Below the pieces are notes generated by a model. It made no database searches. It was not told the DNA's origin and saw only the letters and a program-made list of their open reading frames with translations. From Brachionus koreanus (lineage: Eukaryota > Rotifera > Eurotatoria > Ploima > Brachionidae): a stretch of DNA of 23,123 nt. Shown piece after piece: positions 8,891 through 20,019 of the stretch. The translations under genes were made by a program, and so were the position numbers. The stretch is from contig PJRA01000508.1 of assembly GCA_016987375.1 (NCBI GenBank), forward strand, positions 1,100,307 through 1,123,429, written 5' to 3'. Position 1 is the first letter of the stretch. The number at the start of each line of letters is the position of its first letter.

Positions 8891-11800
8891 TTAAACATAA
8901 ATTTTTGAATTTTTAGTTGAATCATGATTCAAGTTCTTGCATTTTAGTATATTTTGCCGTTTAAATTGATGTTGAATTTTTGTTCTACATTTCAACAAAT
9001 TTAAAAAAGCTTTCCGGAAGCATTTATTGAACATGGTATAAATGATTGGATTAATCATTGAAGAAGCATAACCGAGCCAAGTAATACTCATAATTAGTTG
9101 ATCATTGGTTAGAAATGAATGATTGGGAAACAAAACAGAGGAAATATTTACTATAAAAAAAGGCGACCAAAATAATACAAACATTAGAAATATAATCATT
9201 AGAACTTTGAGAGCTTTTTCTTCATTGTTTTGTTTATTATACATTTTAGCTTGTTGCTTGGTTGAGCTAGAGAACAAACTGTTACTTCTGAGTATGAAAT
9301 CAATACTGGACAAAATTGATTTTTTTTTGCTTTTGCCACTAATACGACTTAAAAGCGAAATATTTTGGCTCATCTTTCGTAATGAAACTTGATTAAAAGA
9401 GTTTTGATATTCAAAAAAACTGAATGAACCAAAAGAAACGTTAGAATTTTTTCTGATTCTACTTTCTCCATATTCCGGGTTTAACTCTTTACATGATTTA
9501 TTATTATAATTTAAAATTGTAATTGGTGTATCTTTTTGATCATCTAGACTTCTATATTCACACAAATTTTTACATTTTTTGTACATTAGACCTTTCTTGT
9601 CATTCATTTTTGTATCCCAAGGGTTAAAGATGAATTTTTCAAGATTTTCCCCAAATTTTTCAGATATTAAATTGCTTTGGGATCTAATGATCAAGATGCA
9701 TTTTTTTGATTCGCTCAGTTTGCTATCTGACTTAGACCGAACCAGTTGATATTTAGAAGGTTTAGTTTCAATAGTGCAATAACTAGTCTTTAAAATTAAT
9801 TCATCTAATAGATTTTCTCTTTTTGATGAAACTTCATTTCTTGAAATTCGAGGTAAATTGAATGAAAATTTTCCTTTGTTGTCTGAAATTAAATTTGAAT
9901 TGGTTCTGGAGCTTTTTTCACTATTGAAAAAAAAATTCGAAAACAATGAAACTTTTTTCTCGCTTTTATTTGACTGAAGACCAAGCTCTTTTCTTTTTAT
10001 AATTTTTTTCAACGAAACTATTGTAAACGAATATGTTATGGCTATAATTAGAAAAGGAATGTAGAAAGCAAATATGCTGCCATAAAGCTTGAACTTTGAG
10101 TGGTTTAAAGCACAGATTGAATTTGGTTTATACAAACTAGTAGGATTTTTGTACCCTATAATCAACAGAGGCAACGAAATAAAAAATGAAATCATCCAAA
10201 CAAGACTAATTTTGATTAACATTAGCTTACGAGTCTTGTTTCGGCCGTACTTTAATGGAAAACGAATTGTAAAAAATCTATCCATTGACATTACACACAT
10301 ATGCCATATTGAACATGTACATAGAAATATATCTGAGCTAATCTGCAATAAAAAGATAATTTTAAAAATTTTGTTAATAAAGGTAATAAATATTTCTTAA
10401 TTTTAAATTTTATTGAATATATTTGAATTAAAAATAATTTTTTTTTTGATATTTGTATTGCATATTATATTAATTCATTTTATTTATTTTTTAGATTTTA
10501 TTTATTAGTAAAGATTTATGCATAATAATTGGAAATGGTCAATCATGAAAATATATCTCTGCATTTAATTTATAAAATGCTTCAAAGTCTTTTTTATAAA
10601 ATTTTTTAATCATAATCAGTAAAATTAGCTAATTATATCTTTACGACCAAAAATAGCTCTCTCAAATCATATTTCATTTTTTTTGCACCCTATTTAACTA
10701 CTTTCATTTTGCTTTACATATCTTTATCTTAAATTAAACATTTTAGATGAATGAAAAAATTTAGTTAATACTTTAGAAAGAAATTTTATAATATAAATAT
10801 TTTCGGTTAAAAAAAAGAGATAAGCTGATATAAAAAGGAAATTATTTTCATTAAAATTTGAAAGCAAAATTCGTTTTGTTTTGTTTTGAACCATTTTTAT
10901 TGGAAGATCATTATCATATTTTTCATGTTTTGTCACTAATTTGAAAATATAGGAATTGTGAAATTCAAATACAAATCGAACAAAAATTTTTTCTTTTCTA
11001 AAATCAAAATTTACTAAAATAAAATAAACTGCAACAAACTACCTGCAAGTATAACTACTTCCATGTTGCTTTAATTAGCAAAATGTGATGGTAATAAAAT
11101 AATCTTTTATTTTATTCAAAAAGTTTTATTTTTTGTAAAATTTGAAAAAAATAAAACATTAGATAATCCTATATTTTTTAGAGTTGAACTAATTTTGATA
11201 ATCATGAGCAAAAAAAATTAAATTTTATTCTGTATACAAACATTCTTTACCAGAATATTCTTATTTACTACAATTTCTTATGTTGTAAGAATCGCGTTTT
11301 CAAAACAAGCTTTTCTTTTTCTATTTTTTCGCAAAACTTTAACAAAAAGTTTTATTTAAGATTAGTCAAAAACAAGAATATTTCACACTTATTATCTTAG
11401 AGTGTAAATAGTTGAAATTTAATAAAAAAATTCAGATTTTATTTGTCGCTTCACGAAATATCCTTTTGCATGCTAAAAATAACTTTTTTCATTAAATGTG
11501 TGGGATTATCTTCGCATGATTTTTGGAACTAATTAAAAATAAAATGTGCATTTTGTATTAGTGTTAGGACCACTAATATATTGGTTGGACATCTTAAAAA
11601 AAAAGGTTTTATCCCATATTTTAAATTTTAATATCATAAAAAACTCCAAAATAAAATAAATTACTGAAATTGAATTAAAAATTTCATTTTTTCCTTATCT
11701 TTTATTCAAAATTTTTGTCCAAAAATAACATTTAAAGCAGTCACAAATGAAAAAACATTTAAAGCAGTAATTTAATCATGTCCTTGAAATTTTAAAAAAT

Positions 11801-12963
11801 TTATGGAGATATATGTCAAAAAGCTGACGGCTAGCATAGCAAATATGCTTGTAACCTTGTTTCGCAATTAATCACTTTAGCTTATATTATTCTTATTTTA
11901 ACTAATTTATCTTTCTAAATGACTCAATTTAAACAAAGTTCATTTTTTTTTATTGAGTTTGATTTTTGTCTAAAAAATTTAGTTAAACCTTATTTTTACC
12001 AGGAATTCAACTATTCTTGAAGCTTTAATTGTTAAAAAGATAAGCAAAATTAATTCAAAATTTAAGCCTTTAATTTATGAACAAATAATCAAGGTTGAAT
12101 CAAAAAAAATAAATTTTTTAGTCAAAAAGAAACTTTTTCCAATTATAAACAGGATCATTAACAGCTGTGAAAAATTTATTTTTAATATTAAACTTTCAAT
12201 TTAGATTTTCTTTTGTTATTTTTAAATAACAGTCATTAAGACTGATAAGTAGAGGACTTGTTCGGGAAAATTATCAAATTTATTTTCAAAATAAAATAAA
12301 AAAAAACATTTGTGACTATGTTAGTCTTCCTGATTTGTCAATTTAGTTAAATTAAACTTGACCGTAAAATATTACATATTATTATTATGATATGCAAAGA
12401 TAGAATAAATAGAAAATTATACAATTAGAAATGTTATTTAACTTAATGATTAATGTACCTCATTAGTATTTCCTATATTACTATGTTATCTTGTAATCGT
12501 CTACGAGATCAATTTCGGAATTTTGTTTTTTTGTTTTTCACTTAATTTTATCTTTTTTAAAATATATTCCATCTATGAAATACAATCAATTAATAATTAA
12601 GTAAATTAAATAAATTAAAATTTTGATTTTACTTACCCAAATGATGCAAAATTTTTCATCAAATGGAAAAACACCGATCAATTCGTACCAAAGACTCAAT
12701 GGCATAACTAATATAGCCACCAGCATATCGGCCAAAGCCAAAGATGTCAAAAAATAATTTGTCGTATTTTGCAAGTTCTTGTTTTTGGCAACAGCCAAAA
12801 CAACCATCATATTTCCGAAAATAGTGAATGCTATGACCAACAAAAATGTCAAGTACCATGAACGACTTTGAAAAAATATGTTCAATGAACCCGAAATTAA
12901 ATTGTCGTATGAAATATTCTCAAAATCTTTATTTATTTTTTCTAATTTGGTTAATCTATCCAT
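8891..12963 (-). CDS. Biogenic-amine GPCR, most like 5-HT2 serotonin receptors
   Basis: Join of 12637-12963 and 8891-10342; both sides of the intron are phase 0, giving 592 aa. It is a seven-helix plasma-membrane receptor. Landmarks: N51 (1.50), D79 (2.50), C106 (3.25), W109 (3.28), amine-binding D113 (3.32), D130-R131-F132 (a DRF form of the DRY motif), W158 (4.50), C186 in loop 2, P205 (5.50), W501-S-P503-F504-F505 (6.48-6.52), N508 (6.55), W531, Y534, and N540-P-x-x-Y544. Helix 5 has G197, S198, A201 at 5.42/5.43/5.46, the 5-HT2 pattern rather than the serine pattern of dopamine receptors. N508 agrees with this. Loop 3 is very long (about 220-486), Ser/Lys-rich. C561 after helix 8 may be palmitoylated. 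The C-terminus IYV suits a class II PDZ ligand. One N-terminal NIS glycosylation site is present. Subtype is inferred; other invertebrate amine receptors remain possible. Confidence 0.88.
10343..12636 (-). other. Long intron (2,294 nt) of the receptor gene
   Basis: Donor GTAAGT at 12636 after the codon for W3.28; acceptor TTTTTATTGCAG ending at 10343. It splits the gene at the start of helix 3. I see no nested gene. A 15-bp direct repeat AACATTTAAAGCAGT occurs at 11727-11741 and 11754-11768, and a small hairpin AGCATA/TATGCT occurs near 11833-11849. Confidence 0.75.
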
Positions 12964-15900
12964 TATAGTTTTTTTTTTCTAAATCATTTCTAAGAGGCAA
13001 AAATTTCAGTACATTCAATAAGCGTCATGTTAGAAAATATCTAAAATCTATCTAATAAATAAAATTCAAAGACACTTAAGACAAATAAACTAATTAAAAA
13101 ATATTAGCAGTTTTTTTTTTAAATACTTAAATCTAATTGCTCTTTTTAGTTTAGAGGATAATCTTGAGATCGAATAAGTATTATTGAAACATTTAGCCGC
13201 ACAATTCCGTCTACACTAATTAATGGTTATATTTAATGCTTTTAAATATTAATCGAAAGCCAAATTAATTGCGTCACTATTTTAGTAAAAACAAAATACT
13301 GAATTAAAAAAAGGGCGACTTAACAATTTTTTTGTATAAAATCAATAAATTTAGAAAACAAAAATCATTTTCCTTTTTTAGTTCCGTGGTACAAGCTAAA
13401 ATTAAAATTAGCTTGACTTAAGAACTTTTCTAAACACCAGGAGATGAAATATTCATGCATGCATATAAAACAATTTTTTATTTATTTTCAATTTTAAATC
13501 ATTTAAATTGAATGTAATTTTAATAACATTTTTATTCCCATAAATAAAATTATCTTATTGAACCGAAAAAAAAAACAAGAATAAAACAAAATTTTATGTA
13601 GCAAAAATTTTTTTTTACAATAAAATTCTAGAAAAAAGATAGAAATTTTTGTTAAAATTTCTCATCAAAATAAATAAACTAACACTAATTTGTTTGTATT
13701 TTTTTAATTATTTTGAAAAAGAATTTCATAATTTTAATACTTTTGAGCTTTAATTCTAATTATTTTATTTCGGTTCTTTTTTCAAGCACAAGTTTTTTAG
13801 TTTTTAATTCGGTTAATTCAGTCATTCTTATTTTCGGTCTTATCATAACCGAGAAATAGCAAAGCTTTCTAAAGATATATTCTTGAAGATTTTTAATTAA
13901 AACCAAAGAGAATTGAAATTCATTTTACAAAAAATGCATGTTTAAGAAAAAAACCTAAAAATGACACAAAATAATATTAATCGAAATTTAATAGCTGAAA
14001 TCTAGCTTTGAGTTAGGTTTTGTGATCCAAGCTATTTAAGGAAACACTTAAATTTTAATGATTTGAATAATTAATTCAGTGTTGAAAAATCAATGATAAG
14101 AAAATTTATCCAAAGATAAAAAGAAATTTGTTTTGAATTATCTATTTTGAATTGATTTTTAAGCAATATTTGATGATTTTTTTGTTTGACTTGAAAAAAC
14201 TCAATAATATAATCAATAATATTTAATTCCCTTTAACGCATTGTGTTTGTGCCAAAAAAATTGCGAAAATGTCAATTTGGAAAAACATTGAATCGATAAT
14301 TAATTAAAGATTGAACAAAAAACAGTTAGATCTGACTAGAAATGTCAAACAGTGTTTCAATTTCATATTACTTAACTATGAAATTCATTTTTATTAATAT
14401 CACAACTTTAATTTCATAAAAAATAGTAATTTATAAATTTAATAATGATACTTATGCTTTTCATTGATTCAGAGAAACTTAATTTTTCCAATAAGGCTAA
14501 ATTGATTTATTTTAAAAAAATTAAAAAATTTTGCTAAAAAAATTGATATGAATTAAAATTTTGTTTAATGACCGATAAAAAATTTAAATTGAAAAACTAG
14601 GTGAATATTTATTAGTTTATTAGTGATCAAATAAGGAGTTTTAGCAATTAAATATAAAATCAAAAAAAATATTTCCTATTTGACTAAATCACTGATTTTT
14701 ATCATGAGAAATAACTATAGAAGACATAGAAATAACTAAATAAATATAGAAGCTTTTTATTAACATTCACTTTTATATCACTAGTTATCAACTTTAAAAA
14801 TTTTTTATAATTTTTTTATGAACAAAGTACATTTGGCTGAAAGGAAGGACTAATTTCCATTACAAACTGCCAGGGTTAATAACCCAAACTATATTTTTAA
14901 TAAAAATTTCTTATTTTGATAAATTTTATACAATAAAATTAACTTTAACATGGAGCAACTTTCTGTGTTTCAGTTTTTATCTAAAATAATATTAAAAACA
15001 GCTGCAAATTTTGAAAACTGAATGCGAAAGAGATTTAAAAGTATTGATCTTACACGACCTTTAGTCTTGAAATCAACTCAATTACTCGGCTTCTAAAGCT
15101 AACTGAACTTTGCTTTGCTTAATCTGCGTATAATTTGAAGCGACTACATTTATTCTCAATTTAATTTATATGAATCATAATTGGTATCGATTAAAAAATA
15201 CAAAATACTAATTCGATTTAGTAGGATATGACATTTTAAAATATTTTGTTATTTTTTAAAATTCTCTAGTGTTGATTAAAAAAACTTGTGCAAATCAATG
15301 AAAAAATTCATAAAAAAATTATTTTTAATTGTGATAGAAACCATGCCATTAAATTTCGAAACTTTTATTGTCATTCAAAAATTCAGTCAATTATTTTTAG
15401 CTTTAAATTGTAAATTGTTTTATGCTTTAAATGTGTAAGAGTGTTGATTGTCAGGAAACAAACCAGATATAACGCAAGTTTTCAGTTTATTTAATATATG
15501 TTTTCCCAAAAAAACATAGAATCACAATTTTTTATTAAAATTTTTTTTTTAATTTTTATCCTAAATAAATAAATAAAAAAAAATACTTGGGAAAAATTTT
15601 TTATTTCAATTAGAAAAAAAAAGTCACCTGAGAAAATCTATGCATAAACTTTAAAAAAAAGATTGTATTTGTTTCGTTTTTAATTTGGCATTTTTTATAA
15701 AAAATATTATTTCATTATTTTAAATATTTTGGTATTTTTGCGAAGCTTTAGCAAGTTTTAAAAATATAAAAATTTCATTTAAAAAATTTAGATGAAAATC
15801 ATTTTTTCGTTTATGATTTGATCATAGATCTTCAAAAACAAAAATTTGGTTATAATTATTTAAAAAGTTTATTTTGAAAAGCTGAAAACTTGCTAAAATT

Positions 15901-16394
15901 TTATTCATGCTAACAAAATAATTTTAATTAATTGTTTTCTGCTTTTTACAATTGTAATATTCAAAATTGATAAAAAATAAAATTCATATATATATTTATA
16001 CGGAAATCTAGTAAGGTCCTTAAAATTACATTAAAAAACTTGATATATATAAATAATGGATTTTCAAATGGACTTTTTAATCTTATAAGGTTCATTTTTT
16101 ACAAAATATATTTTTTTTTCCAAAATCAATCACAAATAATCATATATCACATTAAATCAAAAAAAATTATTGATAATAGCTGAAATTATACATTTTAGAC
16201 TTGGTCTTGATGTTTTAAAATAGAAAGATAAATAAATAAAAAAATGACTTAAAAACTTTACACTTTTTTTCTTTAAAAAAATAAAACAATTTGAAAATAT
16301 TAACTTCGTACAGTCTAAAACTCCGATTGAAATTCAATGGTTAATCATTTGTCTTGACTAGAACCGTATAAATTATTTATTTTTAGCATCAATT
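12964..16394. other. Intergenic between receptor and Rac gene; no gene seen
   Basis: No sustained open frame occurs on either strand. A TTTAG acceptor lies 15 nt before the receptor ATG (12979-12983). The tract 15000-15180 is less A/T-rich than its surroundings and contains a donor-like CGT|GTAAGATC on the minus strand at 15053-15046. It could be a non-coding first exon of the receptor, but nothing proves it. The remainder is plain A/T-rich DNA. Confidence 0.5.
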
Positions 16395-17106
16395 CTAAGA
16401 TAACATGCATTTGCCGTATTTTCTTTGCTTTTTTTTAATTTTGTATTTTCCCAAGCCAGCTCGAATTGCTATTTCGAATACTTTGCTTAAATTTCTTTGA
16501 GTTAAAGCCGAACATTCTATATACTGAAGAGCTCCTATTTCTTCAGCCAGTTGTGACGCCTTTTGCGGAATAATTGGAACCATGTGCCTAGCCTAGAAAG
16601 AATTTTTTTTAACTTTAATCTGAAAAAAACAGCTAACATATAAAAATACTCTCAATCTTTCTAAAGTTTGAATATCATCTCTTAGATCAGATTTTGTGCC
16701 TACCAAAATGACAGGAGTTTCAGGACAATAGAATTTGACTTCGTTGTTCCATTTGGTTTTGACATTTTCAAACGATGAAGGATTTACAATTGAAAAACAA
16801 ATTAGAAAAACGTCTGTTTGAGGATAAGAGAGAGGTCTTAGGCGATCGTAATCCTCTTGGCCAGCCGTGTCCCACAGACCAATGTTCACAGCTTCATTGT
16901 CAATCATTATATTTGCCGAATAGTTGTCAAAAACAGTAGGTATGTATTCACCAGGAAAAGCGTTTGATGTGTAGCTCATCAGTAGACATGTTTTTCCCAC
17001 AGCTCTTCAAAGTATTCACAAAATAATCTTTTTTTAAATTAATTTAATAATTAAATGAATACCCATCACCCACAACAACACATTTCACTGCTCTGTATGT
17101 GCTCAT
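16395..17106 (-). CDS. Rac-family small GTPase (Rho superfamily)
   Basis: Join of 17063-17106, 16650-17004 and 16395-16592 (introns 58 and 57 nt), 198 aa. It is a GTP-switched regulator of actin and NADPH-oxidase-type effectors at the membrane. All nucleotide motifs are intact: GDGAVGKT (13-20), switch [11 protein letters not shown] with T38, W59-DTAGQ with Q64, TKSD (118-121), and CSAL (160-163). The Rho insert region is present near 125-140. W59 matches Rac1 W56, the residue that separates Rac from Cdc42 in GEF choice, so I call it Rac/RhoG-like. The hypervariable tail is lysine-rich ([11 protein letters not shown]) and ends CMLS. A Ser in the last position predicts farnesylation, whereas Rac1 ends CLLL. 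It is more diverged after residue 125 than canonical Rac1, so it may be an additional paralogue. An out-of-frame ATG 7 nt upstream (17111-17113) opens a short overlapping uORF. Confidence 0.93.
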
Positions 17107-17717
17107 ATTTCATATGAATACTATCTAAAGTTATTTAATAAATCAAGTTGTTTATTTTGTTTGAATTTATATATGGTTAGTTAATCACTAAATTTAGGAA
17201 AATATTGATAATTAAGGAATTTTCAAATATCACAAAAAGAAAAATTGCTTAAACAAAATTCTAAATCATAGGCTTAGACATAAGATTTTAGAATATTAAT
17301 AAAAATGAAGTGATAAAAAAAAGAATCTAAAATAAAAGATTAAAAGAATAATTTATTTAAAAATATTTTCGATAATAGAAACTTAAATGAATTAGACGAG
17401 TGTAAATTAAAAATTTGAACCAAAAATTGACAATCGATCAGTTAAAAATTATAATTTTATTTTAGAATTGTTCTCAAAATATATTCAGCCTTAATTAAAC
17501 GGAATCTTCAGCTTGATTTAAAAAAAAAATCAATAACAAACACTTAACTAGAGAAAAATTAAGCAAAAATTTTTACTAGATTTTTTTTATTTTGTTGCCA
17601 AACTGCAGTTTATAATTTAACAAATATACACTAACCGTCGGTCGATTAAATTTAAATTAAATTTTAAATAAATATGCTTGCATTTTTAGTTAAATTTGTG
17701 TTTATGTGTATGTGTTT
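17107..17717. other. Upstream of the Rac gene; no coding sequence seen
   Basis: It contains the acceptor-like CTTTAG (minus strand, 17125-17130) 18 nt before the Rac ATG, and a minus-strand AATAAA at 17586-17591 that may end the transcript carrying the exon at 17718-17921. A donor-like GACG|GTTAGT occurs near 17637, leaving open that the region is 5' UTR of the Rac transcript. Confidence 0.45.
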
Positions 17718-17921
17718 TTAGTTGTTTGAAGAAAATTTGAATGAATGAATAAATATTTGCCTTGTATATCTTAAATGTAAATCCCAATATTTACTGTTAG
17801 TTGGCTTTAGTTCAGAATTCGTCCAAATTAATGATCTGTGAATGCTTTCCGGATTTATTCGTGATCGTGTGTCAGGTCCATGCCGAATTACCCAAGCGAT
17901 TTCATATTCTTTTAGTTTTTT
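17718..17921 (-). CDS. Probable terminal exon of an unidentified gene
   Basis: An open minus-strand frame of 67 codons runs from an acceptor-like TATTTAAG (ending 17922) to a TAA at 17718-17720. Its base composition is clearly less A/T-rich than its surroundings. The peptide is not low complexity: it contains YEIAWVIRHGPDTRSR, then SIHRSLIWTNSELKPTNS and KYWDLHLRYTRQ. I do not recognise the family. An AATAAA 127 nt beyond the stop supports a last exon. There is no good ATG, and I could not find a phase-compatible upstream exon with confidence. Alternatives are a gene relic or a spurious frame in a 5' UTR exon of the Rac gene. Confidence 0.4.
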   Translation of the reverse strand, partial: KKLKEYEIAWVIRHGPDTRSRINPESIHRSLIWTNSELKPTNSKYWDLHLRYTRQIFIHSFKFSSNN

Positions 17922-17993
17922 CTTAAATAATACCAAATGATTTATTTGACTTAATAAAATTATAAATTTATATTTTATTTTTGTGATAAACAC

Positions 17994-20019
17994 GTTTTAC
18001 TATTCATAGCTAATTATATCCAAAACAATCAAGAGTTAATCTTACTTAAGAAAATAACTAAACAAATTTTTTCATATAGACAGACTATTTGATTAAAAAT
18101 TCAATTTATTAAGTCCAAACTCGTATTTGTGTGCATAACTTTTAAATCACATAAATAAAAAAAAAGAACACTCGAGAACGGTTGAGATGACAAGTAGAAA
18201 AAAATTGTTTGCATCAATTTGAAGTAAAGAGTCTTTAAAAACAAAATATTTAATACCTATCATAATTGATTTTAAACAAAATTTGTCCTCAAATTTTAAA
18301 TTGAAAGCTTTGCTTTTGGAATATTCTTTTAAAATATTTTAAGAAAAATTTTTTTTATGTTTTTTCTTAGTTTAAACTTTTTTAAGTACTAGCTTATGAT
18401 TTTTTTATCAACCGGCCTTAAACTGGTAATGAGAAAAATATTTTATGGCATTTAAGTAAAAACAAAAAATTTTTCCTTTTTTTTTTCGTCTCGAAATTAC
18501 ATAATTTTTGGAAACAAAATCAATAGATTGATTAGTTTTACTTTTAGAATTTCTAAAAATAATAATAAAGCCAAATTGGCTAGACCACATTCAGATTAAT
18601 TATTTCTCTTATCTTTTAATACCACTGAGGCTATAATAAATAGAAATTTTTTTCATGTTTTCGATTATTCCATGCCAAAAAAATCAAAATCTTTTCTTTA
18701 CGATACGATATCGATTAAACTTAAAATAAAATCTGAATCCACTAACCTCATTCATTCTCATTCTTCTCATCTAAAAAGAGGTCTTGATCTAAAACTAGAC
18801 TTTTCAGTCTTGAATGTTTATTGCAAACAAAACTAGGATATTTGTTTATTTAAAATATTGCTTATCTTTATCATTTGTTTTCTATATGGCCCAGCTTAAA
18901 ATTCATAAAATTGATATTTAATTGAAATGCGTAGATTTAAAGTATAATACCCTAAAGATAAAAATTCGACCTAGTCAAGAGTTGAATTAGATTCAATATT
19001 TTTTGAAAATAAAGTCTTCTTTAATGTTTAAGATAATCAATTATTTATTATGACAAATAAAAAAATTTTAACTCGCAGGTTTTGTAGAAAATTAGTATTT
19101 CTCTGAAATTTAATAGAGCATCTTTAAGCCTTTAGTCTTAAATAGGATTTATAAAATTTATCGAAAAAAAAGTTAAATATCTTAACAATACTTACAGTAA
19201 ATATTTTTTTTTAACGCCGCACTAAAAACCTATGAACTTGCTTTTGGTAGCTCAGAAAAAAAATCTTTTCGACAAGCTATCTAACAAAAATTGTTAAATT
19301 AATATCTTAAGTCTTGAAAATTGAATTTTTATTTTGAGGAACCAAAACCGATGAAGTTGGTTTTAAGTGCGGTGGAAACACAAAAATTTTCGGTAAATAA
19401 TATAAATTTTACTTAGCTTTTCTTTCAGGATTTTAATTCAAATAATGGAGTAATAGATCAAATTATGGGAACAAATATATTTGAATACAAGTGGCTAAAA
19501 GTGCAATTCATTTGTTATGAAATTGACTAGAAATTTTAGTAGAAATATTCAAGATTAATGAGTTGTTTTTATTTTTGGTTATATAATAAAGTTATTCCTT
19601 TTGGGACTGAAAACGAGAAATCTTACCATTTAGAAAAATATCTCATTAATTCTTAGTTTCTGCTTAAAATCAAAGGCTAAAATAATATTTTTCACTATGT
19701 AATTTCAATTTTGATTATGAGTGTTTTCAGAGTGTTTAATAAATAATACTCTAAATGAATAGCAAGAATTGTATTTTTTATTATTTTTTTTATTATTATC
19801 TTTGAAATAAACTTTTTTCCGTCTAAATTAATGTGCTTGAATTTTTATTTAAAAAAAAATGATCTTTCAAATCGTTTATTTAATAAATGTGAGAAATATG
19901 CTGATTATACAAAAAATTTTATCTTTTATTAAGGGGATTAAGAACAACTTTTTACTTCAGAAAGATATAGATTATGCCTCAGGTTGGTCACTTACTTGGT
20001 CTTTGAATTTAGATTTTTA
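17994..20019. other. Intergenic, repeat-bearing; no gene seen
   Basis: No gene is supported. A diverged inverted-repeat pair occupies 19214-19375 (separate entry). A less A/T-rich patch at 18740-18830 has a donor-like GTTAGT on the minus strand, but its only open frame closes with a stop just before the donor. Elsewhere I see only A/T-rich sequence. Confidence 0.45.
19214..19375. repeat. Diverged inverted-repeat element, MITE candidate
   Basis: The left arm (19214-19258) and the reverse complement of the right arm (19331-19375) share CCGCACT, AAAACC, TTTTGGT and CTCA in the same order and spacing, roughly 70% identity over 49 nt. The arms are G+C-richer than the flanks. The 72-nt interior is A/T-rich and non-coding. 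It is probably an old non-autonomous element; no target duplication is evident. Confidence 0.4.

Noticed and set aside
9123..9392. Plus-strand open frame of 89 codons inside the receptor exon
   Set aside because: It is antisense to the well-supported receptor coding sequence, and its composition follows from that sequence.
10089..10400. Plus-strand open frame of 103 codons over helices 3-5 of the receptor
   Set aside because: It is an antisense shadow with no family motif, while the minus strand carries all the diagnostic residues.
10724..10936. Minus-strand open frame of 70 codons within the receptor intron
   Set aside because: It is A/T-driven, has no usable splice sites in frame and does not resemble any receptor segment. 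The flanking exons already join in phase.
11727..11768. 15-bp direct repeat AACATTTAAAGCAGT, spaced 27 nt
   Set aside because: Only two copies, no spacer structure, not CRISPR-like; probably a local duplication in an intron.
13394..13415. AAGCTAA...TTAGCTT small palindrome
   Set aside because: A 7-bp stem in A/T-rich DNA is within chance expectation and has no associated feature.
18408..18590. Minus-strand open frame of 60 codons
   Set aside because: It is low complexity, with no motif, flanking splice signals or composition change.
18740..18830. Possible coding exon with donor-like GTTAGT
   Set aside because: The only open frame terminates with TGA just before the donor. It could at best be untranslated.
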